Virus record (IMG/VR): IMGVR_UViG_3300028414_000019
Location: 1-41,349 of that record
DNA: 41,349 bases
Strand: one strand, 5' to 3'
DNA from: a virus
A program made the translations under genes and the position numbers. Positions 33,624 to 40,041 of the stretch are shown here, piece after piece (the stretch's first letter is position 1; the number at the start of each line of letters is the position of its first letter). The notes under the pieces were generated by a model. It worked only from the letters and a program-made list of their open reading frames with translations. It made no database searches and was not told the origin of the DNA.

Positions 33624-34996
33624 TGGAACGCAGCGAAAGCGAAGAAATCAAGCGTATCGATAAGATTACGCAGGAAATATCTCCTACGTTTTGCTTTGCC
33701 AAGTGGTATCATGCAAACATCTATTTTCAGACAGGTGAAACACATAGTTGTTATCATCCTGCTCCTCACAAGATTGACGCAGCACCGCTATTAGAGAATC
33801 CTAGTGCTATACACAATACAGCACAAAAGAAAGCAGAACGTGCTGCTATGATGAAAGGTGAACAACCTAGTGGATGCAACTATTGCTGGAAGATTGAAGC
33901 AATGGGCAAAGACTATGTTAGTGATAGAAAACAACGCAACCAAACTATCTTTTTCAAAGAACGCTTGAAAGCTGTCAAAGAAGGCGGTGCTGAGTTTGAT
34001 GTTAATCCAGAATACTTGGAAGTTTCGTTTGGTAATGAGTGCAACTTCCGTTGTGGATATTGTCATCCAAAAGCCAGCAGTAGATATCATCAAGAGATCA
34101 AGCAACACGGTCCTTATACAAACGTAAAGAATCACAGATGCGATATTGACTGGTTTGAAATATTTGAAGAACAAAGCAATCCGTATTTAGATGCATTTTG
34201 GAAATGGTGGCCAGAGCTTAGTAAGGACTTGCATATTTTGCGTATTACAGGCGGTGAGCCTACAATACAACAAAGCACATACAAGTTGTTTGATATGCTG
34301 GATGCAGATCCTAAACCAGAGTTAGAACTAAACTGCAACAGCAACTTAGGTGGCAAGCCAAAGCAGTTGGAAAAGTTTACAAACCGTGTGAATGACTTGT
34401 TGACAAACAACAAGATTAGACGTTTTAAAATGTTTACAAGTATTGACACTTGGGGCAAACGTGCAGAGTATATTCGTGATGGGTTAGACATTGAAGTGTT
34501 TGAACGCAACTTAGATTACTTTATGCGCAACTGTGAAGCACCAATGGTTATTATGATTACATTTAATATTTTCAGTGTCACTACATTCCGCACATTGCTT
34601 GAAAAGATTCTTGAATGGCGTAAAAAATACAATGATGTAGAAACGCACAGATGGCAACGACTAGGGTTTGATACTCCGCATCTCAAAGAACCTCTACAGT
34701 ATGATATCAATATCCTGCCTAAAAACTACATGAGTTATATGCACGACCATTTGCAGTTTATCAAAGAGAACACAGATGATAATCGCAAGGATGCATTTAG
34801 CACTATCGAGTATGAAAAGTTTCGTCGTGTAGTTGATTACATGGAATCTACAGAATATCCACTAGATAAAGTTATTCAAGGACGTAGAGACTTCCACAAC
34901 TTCTTTGAAGAACAAGGGCGTAGACGTAATGTCGATCACGAACAAGTGTTTCCAGAGATGTCAGACTTTTTTGAACTTTGTAAGAAATACGTCTAG
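33623..34996 (+). CDS. Radical SAM enzyme with an additional N-terminal Cys cluster
   Basis: The 457-residue protein has the radical SAM CX3CX2C motif at Cys140, Cys144 and Cys147 (EVSFGNECNFRCGYCHPK) and the later ITGGEPT motif at 208-214 that helps bind S-adenosylmethionine. Unusually, further cysteines come before this core: Cys24, Cys43, Cys85 and Cys88 (HSCYHPAP and GCNYCWKIE), which look like a twitch or SPASM-type auxiliary Fe-S site placed at the N-terminus. Such enzymes make carbon-centred radicals for peptide or sugar modification. It is translationally coupled (TAATG) to glycosyltransferase 3. The 3' end overlaps the convergent minus-strand gene by 36 nt. The substrate is unknown. 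Confidence 0.9.
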   Translation: MERSESEEIKRIDKITQEISPTFCFAKWYHANIYFQTGETHSCYHPAPHKIDAAPLLENPSAIHNTAQKKAERAAMMKGEQPSGCNYCWKIEAMGKDYVSDRKQRNQTIFFKERLKAVKEGGAEFDVNPEYLEVSFGNECNFRCGYCHPKASSRYHQEIKQHGPYTNVKNHRCDIDWFEIFEEQSNPYLDAFWKWWPELSKDLHILRITGGEPTIQQSTYKLFDMLDADPKPELELNCNSNLGGKPKQLEKFTNRVNDLLTNNKIRRFKMFTSIDTWGKRAEYIRDGLDIEVFERNLDYFMRNCEAPMVIMITFNIFSVTTFRTLLEKILEWRKKYNDVETHRWQRLGFDTPHLKEPLQYDINILPKNYMSYMHDHLQFIKENTDDNRKDAFSTIEYEKFRRVVDYMESTEYPLDKVIQGRRDFHNFFEEQGRRRNVDHEQVFPEMSDFFELCKKYV

Positions 34997-35575
34997 TGCT
35001 TGTTTAGTTTCAGGCCACATATTTTCTTCTAGTTTTTTCATATAAAAATCAACGTCAACTTTCCAAAATGTTTGAAATGTTCCTTTGTACTCTAACTCTA
35101 TAGGATCTTTTAAATATCCTTGGTTGTGCATAATCTTTGACCATATGCGATGTACTTTACTTTGACTTCCAGTTTCTAATGTATTTGTACTAATATATTG
35201 AGGATTTTCTAATCCAACATAGTGCATACACACAGGCGTAAGCATTTGACTAGTCCAATGATTCATAGGAGAGTGTCGATAGTTGTGTACAGCATGGGCA
35301 CGTTCCCCGTCAACTATATCATTTAATACACATGTTCTAGCACTTATTCTATGTGCATTTTTTCCTAGTATGCCTAACTGTTGCAAACTATGGCTCACAC
35401 TAGTGCCTACAATATTATCTCCATAGTATAATAAAAATAAGTTTGCATTTTCGTGTTTGTTAATATAATCTATTAACACAGTTTTATTATGATTGTTATA
35501 AAACCCTTTAGCAGCAGCACCTTTATAAAAATCTGTTAGATCTTGTGTACCATTATACATTTCTAGTTTATACAA
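34961..35575 (-). CDS. Possible GNAT-like acyltransferase
   Basis: The 204-residue protein starts MYKLEMYNGTQDLTDFYKGA and has strand NLFLLYYGDNIVGTSVSHSL at about 45-64, then a RISARTCVLND segment and later SKVHRIWSKIM, which fit the beta-strand and helix order of GNAT N-acyltransferases. The usual acetyl-CoA pyrophosphate loop (Q/RxxGxG/A) is not clear, so the call is tentative. It is the last gene of the minus-strand operon; its start overlaps the adenylating enzyme by 8 nt, suggesting it uses the acyl group that enzyme activates. The 3' end lies inside the end of the convergent radical SAM gene. Confidence 0.6.
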   Translation of the reverse strand: MYKLEMYNGTQDLTDFYKGAAAKGFYNNHNKTVLIDYINKHENANLFLLYYGDNIVGTSVSHSLQQLGILGKNAHRISARTCVLNDIVDGERAHAVHNYRHSPMNHWTSQMLTPVCMHYVGLENPQYISTNTLETGSQSKVHRIWSKIMHNQGYLKDPIELEYKGTFQTFWKVDVDFYMKKLEENMWPETKQALDVFLTKFKKV

Positions 35576-36629
35576 ATGTTTGCGTCCTTATAATCTTTTT
35601 TAGATTATTATCTACTTCTATTTTATCTACTGCCCGAAGTCTAAATCTTGGAATATATCGATGTTGTTCTACAAAATTTGCCATATCTTTTATATTGCCT
35701 GTATAATATAATATACACTGATTTTTAATTTGTTGGCATAATGCAAGTTCTGCACCAGCTGCAACGGCCGCTTTTTCTATTTGTTCAGGGTATACTCTGA
35801 TAGTATTTTGTTTAAACATATTGTGTTTGCGTCCGTTAATTGTAAATCTATTTCTGTCACCGTTAACACAGTCACCACTAATCCATATGTTAGATTGACT
35901 ACTCCATTTGCAAGCAATCTGCCCGTTTATAATATCAACTTCTGCACCCGGAGTAATACTATCTATAGTATATGTATTTTCTTCTTCGCTGTACAACACC
36001 ATAGGAGGTACTTCAGTACTACCGTATACATTGTATACTTTTCCTGGATTATGCTCACGTAGCTCGTCCAGCATACCTGTTGGTGTAAAATCACTTCCTG
36101 TAATAACAGTTTCTAAACTACTATAATCTAGTGTCTTCCATCTATCGTGTTTGTGTAATACTTTCCAAACATTGGGTAATAATAATGTATGTGTCGGACG
36201 TATTTCGTGTACACGATTTACATAGTCAATGCCTTTGAATGTTTCGATGTATAGTTCGCAATCTAGTTTTAATGCAAGGTATACACTTAGCACACTAAAC
36301 GCAATACCGCGAGGAGAATAGTAACTGAGTATTTTACTATTTTTATCTAACCCTAGTGTTTTAATATTTGCATCTACAACTTGTTCTATGGTTTCTTTGG
36401 TATGTCCAATGTCCTGCGGAAATCCAGTTGTACCGCTAGTACTTAGATTAAGAAACTGATCACCTCTATAGCCATAGCTATATCCATTTTGCCAATACCA
36501 GTTGTGTAATAGTTTAAGAACGTTCTGTTCCCAGTCTGGGTTGTTACTGTAACAATTCACAGGATTACTTAGTGTGTAATCGCTTATCCATTGTTCGGAT
36601 ATTTGTTCACCGTCTATAAAAATTTTCAT
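35568..36629 (-). CDS. Compact AMP-forming ligase (ANL superfamily)
   Basis: The 353-residue protein has the main motifs of adenylate-forming enzymes in order: the phosphate loop STSGTTGFPQ at 63-72, an aromatic-loop YGSTEVPP at 202-209, the ribose-binding ISGD at 250-253, the hinge NGRKHNMFKQNTIRVYPEQI at 265-284, and a C-terminal Lys segment NNLKKIIRT at 341-349. These would activate a carboxylate as acyl-AMP with ATP. At 353 residues it is well below the usual 500 or so; the region before the phosphate loop is only 60 residues. No carrier-protein gene is seen, so the acyl acceptor may be CoA or the product of the next gene. Start follows the DUF6356-like stop directly. Confidence 0.88.
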   Translation of the reverse strand: MKIFIDGEQISEQWISDYTLSNPVNCYSNNPDWEQNVLKLLHNWYWQNGYSYGYRGDQFLNLSTSGTTGFPQDIGHTKETIEQVVDANIKTLGLDKNSKILSYYSPRGIAFSVLSVYLALKLDCELYIETFKGIDYVNRVHEIRPTHTLLLPNVWKVLHKHDRWKTLDYSSLETVITGSDFTPTGMLDELREHNPGKVYNVYGSTEVPPMVLYSEEENTYTIDSITPGAEVDIINGQIACKWSSQSNIWISGDCVNGDRNRFTINGRKHNMFKQNTIRVYPEQIEKAAVAAGAELALCQQIKNQCILYYTGNIKDMANFVEQHRYIPRFRLRAVDKIEVDNNLKKIIRTQTFV

Positions 36630-36848
36630 TTATTTCTCGTTGATACAAGCAGGAAAGTTTTTTTCAGTACCGTCGGTGATTTTTTTAGCAATCTTGTAAG
36701 GTGTAAATCCAAACATAAAAGGAAAAAATGCGTGTAATATGCCCATTATAAAAATACCAAGTCCCAAAAAACTATAACATATTGCTATAAAACAATGTGT
36801 AAAATAGTTAGTATTTGCTTTTTTTAAATGTTTCCAATCAAATAACAT
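36630..36848 (-). CDS. DUF6356-like small membrane protein
   Basis: The 72-residue protein resembles the DUF6356 pattern: an N-terminal FDWKHLKKAN segment with a following NYFTHCFIA, a hydrophobic helix (residues about 20-42), then LHAFFPFMFGFTP and a short basic tail. One or two membrane helices are expected, so it would sit in the host inner membrane. The family is known from bacteria and has no defined function; some members were labelled as capsule biosynthesis proteins. AAAGGAGAG (36855-36863) lies 6 nt from the ATG, and the AMP-ligase gene follows without a gap. It may anchor the pathway at the membrane; this is inference. Confidence 0.75.
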   Translation of the reverse strand: MLFDWKHLKKANTNYFTHCFIAICYSFLGLGIFIMGILHAFFPFMFGFTPYKIAKKITDGTEKNFPACINEK

Positions 36849-36885
36849 ACTTTACTCTCCTTTGAAGACTTTTTAATATGTTATC

Positions 36886-36914
36886 ATTATAGCATATTTT
36901 TTAGTGTAAGTCAA
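36886..36914 (-). promoter_or_regulatory. Strong sigma70-type promoter of the minus-strand enzyme operon
   Basis: On the minus strand TTGACT (36914-36909) and a perfect TATAAT (36891-36886) are 17 nt apart, with TGC forming an extended -10. The -35 box overlaps the last codons of the upstream fibre gene. Transcription would start near 36880, giving a leader of about 30 nt with AAAGGAGAG. The operon thus has its own promoter and may also be read from the late fibre transcript. Confidence 0.85.
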
Positions 36915-38316
36915 CCCATGTTGTTCCGGTATATCCTTGGAACTTGTTATTACTAGTGTTAAACAATATCATACCTGCTTCTGCTGTCATACTATCTCTG
37001 TCAGCAAATGTAGTACCTCTAGCTTTAAATACTGGAACTTCTAATACGCCCTTGTTGTTGAACTCTAGTCTATTTTCTGTATTTGTAACATGTGTATTAG
37101 ACGCTGAACTTAGTTGTATACCAAAACTTGACGGCATAGTATTTCCAGTTGCAGCCGGTGTCCCGTCAACTTTAAATCCAAAAAGCCCACCACGTTTGTA
37201 TTCAGTACCGTTGTATCCCCAGCTTTCGATACTTAATAGTTCGTCATTGTTTAATAATGATGTTTTAGAATTGCCTTCGCCTCTGTGTGCAAGAGAGTCA
37301 ATCGAGTCAGTTTGTATACTTAAACTATCAGCAATAATATTTACTTCGTCATTTTCATTACCAATGTTTACCTTATCATTTACACCACTAATAAGTGTTC
37401 CATTGCTTGAACCTGATACAATATTAATAAATCCATCTTCGCCTTGTGTGTCATATGCAACTGCTCCAACAAGTCTTCCCATAAAATCAGCTTTGTAAGT
37501 TGGCGAGCTTTCCAAGGACAATCTCATTACCGGTGTGCCATCGTAATGATTTAAGTTGGCTCTTACTTCTGTGTCAGCTCTAGTTGCTCCAATATTAACT
37601 ATAGGACCTCTTGCAACTGCATCATCTTCAGGATAAACAGGATGAGCAAGTCCACCGTAAAACTCCCATTGATCGTATCCACCAGTATTGTTGTGTCCAG
37701 TTAGTCGTGTAGCAATATCATCGCCTGGCTGTATAGCAAGTAACTCTCCAGTAAGATTTCCTGTAACATTGCCTGTTACGTCTCCAGTTACTCCGCCTAT
37801 TACTTCACCAGTATGTGTACCTGTAGTATCACCGAAAAAATCTCCGTAGCTAGTACCATTAAAGTCACCGTTAAATGTACCGTATATTACACTATCGGCA
37901 GTTATACTTCCTGTAAGCTCACCGTAAAACGATCCAGTAATACTGTCGGCATTAATAGATCTTGCTCCAGTATTAACAATAGCTTCGCCATTGCTATCTA
38001 CAATGTTTCCGACAACATCAGCAATAACCAATCCAGTATCACCATCAAATGCTAACCCCTCGTTGTCGTCGTATACACTACCAGTAACACTACCAGTTAG
38101 ATTGCCTGTGGAAGATAAAATAGTATTACCTTCTGTATCTTCAATGGTTCCAATCAAAGAACCATACAAGTTTCCAGTTTCAACATCAACTAATATAATA
38201 CCGTCAACATCAACAACACTGGCTTTAATCTGTCCCTGCCAGCTATCAACAATAACTGTTTCGTCTGCTGTAATAATATCTAGTCGGTATGCTTCACCTG
38301 GTATAAAATCGGTCAT
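36901..38316 (-). CDS. Tail fibre-like protein on the opposite strand
   Basis: The 471-residue protein starts at ATG 38316, preceded by GAAGAGGAA; a GTG 11 codons upstream is possible but lies on the late promoter. The N-terminal 220 residues are repeats of short G/T/D-rich beta strands (GTFNGDFNGTSYGDFFG, GDVTGNVTGNLTGELL), typical of phage fibre shafts. The middle is beta-rich, and the end (AEAGMILFNTSNNKFQGYTG, then TWVDLH) is a common C-terminal signature of phage adhesins. A GATAAATA late site lies 24 nt upstream, so it is probably a late virion protein even though it is encoded against the other structural genes. The receptor is unknown. Confidence 0.85.
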   Translation of the reverse strand: MTDFIPGEAYRLDIITADETVIVDSWQGQIKASVVDVDGIILVDVETGNLYGSLIGTIEDTEGNTILSSTGNLTGSVTGSVYDDNEGLAFDGDTGLVIADVVGNIVDSNGEAIVNTGARSINADSITGSFYGELTGSITADSVIYGTFNGDFNGTSYGDFFGDTTGTHTGEVIGGVTGDVTGNVTGNLTGELLAIQPGDDIATRLTGHNNTGGYDQWEFYGGLAHPVYPEDDAVARGPIVNIGATRADTEVRANLNHYDGTPVMRLSLESSPTYKADFMGRLVGAVAYDTQGEDGFINIVSGSSNGTLISGVNDKVNIGNENDEVNIIADSLSIQTDSIDSLAHRGEGNSKTSLLNNDELLSIESWGYNGTEYKRGGLFGFKVDGTPAATGNTMPSSFGIQLSSASNTHVTNTENRLEFNNKGVLEVPVFKARGTTFADRDSMTAEAGMILFNTSNNKFQGYTGTTWVDLH

Positions 38317-38339
38317 TTTTGTTGGTTCCTCTTCTCTAG

Positions 38340-38347
38340 TATTTATC
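38340..38347 (-). promoter_or_regulatory. Late promoter-like GATAAATA, minus strand
   Basis: On the minus strand GATAAATACT has the same core and following bases as the plus-strand late sites. The predicted start near 38334 gives an 18-nt leader with GAGGAA before ATG 38316. It is divergent from the sigma70-type promoter at 38359. Confidence 0.7.
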
Positions 38348-38358
38348 ACATTCTGTTC

Positions 38359-38387
38359 TTGACTTGTTGATTAAAATATGTTATAAC
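38359..38387 (+). promoter_or_regulatory. sigma70-type promoter placed for a leaderless transcript
   Basis: TTGACT (38359-38364), a 17-nt spacer and TATAAC (38382-38387) with TGT extended -10. It closely resembles the minus-strand promoter at 36886 (shared AAATATG[C/T]TATAA). Transcription would start near 38394-38395, which is the A of the ATG itself, and no Shine-Dalgarno sequence is present. Confidence 0.78.
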
Positions 38388-38394
38388 TAGTTAT

Positions 38395-39351
38395 ATGTAT
38401 GATATAATCTTTATTGGCGAAAAAAACAAACAGTGGAACTCTGCAAAACAAAGATTTCCCCTTTTAAAAAATGCAGATACTCTTGAAGATGCAAAGCGTA
38501 TTTGTATTACAAAAATGTTCTGGGTAGTGTGGCCTGACATTGTAATAAACAATGATTTTAACTTTGATTACGAACCAGATGCATGGAGCACTGATTATGT
38601 TCATGTATTTAAAAATAATGAGTTTTATGATGGTGTTTCGCTAATACCTAAAAATGCAACAATATCAGACAGAGAGTTGCAGCATAGATTTTTTGTTAAC
38701 AAAAAAGAAGTAGATATACAAGCAAGTGTGCCTGCTCCGTATGATATATTCAACATTGATACATATAAAGAATACTTAAACGCATTAGAAACTAGCACAA
38801 CTGATATGTTTTGGATGAGTACTGCTAATATTAGTATTGATACAGAGTTTGTTGACACGTTCTACATATCACATCACGAACAGATTGATAGAAAACAAAA
38901 CCATGCATTTATACATCAAGTAGACGGCGAAGATTTGTACAATGGTTTATTTTTATGCAGCAAACACGTTCCGTTAAGTAAACGAGAAGTAGAATATAGA
39001 TTTCCTGTAAATCGAAAAGAACACGATATAGTTACAAGTGTTGCTGGTAAGTACAATATATTTAATGTTGTTGATACATATGAAGAATATATAAACGCAT
39101 TAGAAACTAGTACAACTGAAATGTTTTATATTATTCCCCCAACGGTAACAGTTTGTAAAGATTTTATGTTTGATGATTATTTTGAACATTCTAATAGTTT
39201 TGATAGACGTATTAATCATGTATTTCTAAATGGCAAGTTTCATGATGGTATTATACTTTGCAGTAAATATGCTAAAATCAGTAAACGTGAATGGCACTTT
39301 AAATTTATTGCTAACAAAAAAGAAGTAGATATACAAGCAAGTACACCTAAC
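38395..39351 (+). repeat. Three tandem protein-level repeats of a degenerate glycosyltransferase core
   Basis: Units at about 38395-38736, 38737-39048 and 39049-39351 encode the repeats described for the gene. Shared landmarks are TKMFWVVWPDI, TDMFWMSTANI and TEMFYIIPPTV, which line up with TPMLYIVDGDA of the intact domain, and the closing KKEVDIQAS or RKEHDIVTS. The repeats are diverged at DNA level, so they are old duplications. Confidence 0.75.
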
Positions 39352-40041
39352 CCTTACGATATTGTTTTTATTAGTTATCAAGAACCAAATGCAGATGAAA
39401 ACTTTGAAAATCTAAAAACTAGATTTCCAGATAGAGTAATACATAGAGTACATGGTGTCAAAGGAATACATCAGGCACATATCGAAGCAGCAAAGGTATG
39501 CAATACACCTATGCTTTATATAGTTGATGGCGATGCTGTAGTTGTTGACGATTTTAACTTTGATTGGCAAGTTCCAGCTTGGCAATATAATCATGTGCAT
39601 GTATGGCGTAGTAAAAATCCAGTAAACGGATTAGTTTATGGGTATGGCGGTATTAAGTTATTTCCAAGACACGAAACACTTAACATGGATATTAGTAAGC
39701 CTGATATGACCACAAGTATTAGTGATAAGTTTGTAGCTATGCCAAGTGTTTCAAATATTACAGCATTTAACACTGATGCGTTTAATGCGTGGAAAAGTGC
39801 ATTTAGAGAATGTGCAAAACTATCGAGTAAGATTATTGATAGACAAAAAAGTCAAGAAACTAATGAACGTTTGAGGACTTGGTGTATGCATATGATACCC
39901 GATACTCCGTTTGGAAAGGATGCACTGCAAGGAGCCAAAGCAGGCACAGCTTACGGCACTCGCAACAAAGGTGATAGCCAAGCATTAAAAGCTATCAATG
40001 ATTTTGATTGGTTAAAGGAAAAGTTTGATGGAAATATATAA
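38395..40041 (+). CDS. Glycosyltransferase-like protein with three degenerate N-terminal copies
   Basis: The 548-residue protein has a C-terminal domain (about 320-548) like glycosyltransferase 3: YDIVFISYQEPNADENF, HRVHGVKGIHQAHIEAA, DGD at 378-380 (MLYIVDGDAVVVDDFNFDW) and GYGGIKLFPR. Before it come three repeats of about 100-115 residues (1-114, 115-218, 219-319), each with an [A/S]TT-type helix, an MFW or MFY strand, an acidic [DN]F[NM]FD-like segment and an end such as FFVNKKEVDIQAS. They align with the GT core but lack the DGD. The start is supported because MYDIIFIGE matches the repeat start, although there is no ribosome site. The protein may bind several copies of a sugar or protein partner. 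Confidence 0.8.
   Translation: MYDIIFIGEKNKQWNSAKQRFPLLKNADTLEDAKRICITKMFWVVWPDIVINNDFNFDYEPDAWSTDYVHVFKNNEFYDGVSLIPKNATISDRELQHRFFVNKKEVDIQASVPAPYDIFNIDTYKEYLNALETSTTDMFWMSTANISIDTEFVDTFYISHHEQIDRKQNHAFIHQVDGEDLYNGLFLCSKHVPLSKREVEYRFPVNRKEHDIVTSVAGKYNIFNVVDTYEEYINALETSTTEMFYIIPPTVTVCKDFMFDDYFEHSNSFDRRINHVFLNGKFHDGIILCSKYAKISKREWHFKFIANKKEVDIQASTPNPYDIVFISYQEPNADENFENLKTRFPDRVIHRVHGVKGIHQAHIEAAKVCNTPMLYIVDGDAVVVDDFNFDWQVPAWQYNHVHVWRSKNPVNGLVYGYGGIKLFPRHETLNMDISKPDMTTSISDKFVAMPSVSNITAFNTDAFNAWKSAFRECAKLSSKIIDRQKSQETNERLRTWCMHMIPDTPFGKDALQGAKAGTAYGTRNKGDSQALKAINDFDWLKEKFDGNI

Noticed and set aside
33791-34509. Two minus-strand open frames of 127 and 125 codons inside the radical SAM gene
   Set aside because: They overlap each other and a strongly supported enzyme gene, and have no promoter or ribosome site.
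36944-37498. A 184-codon plus-strand open frame opposite the minus-strand fibre gene
   Set aside because: The minus-strand frame has fibre repeats, a late promoter and a ribosome site; the opposite frame has a Leu/Ser/Pro-rich composition with no domain signs.
38395-39351. Recent DNA duplication or phase-variable repeat
   Set aside because: The three units share only protein motifs, with different codons and lengths, so they are old and unlikely to vary by slippage.
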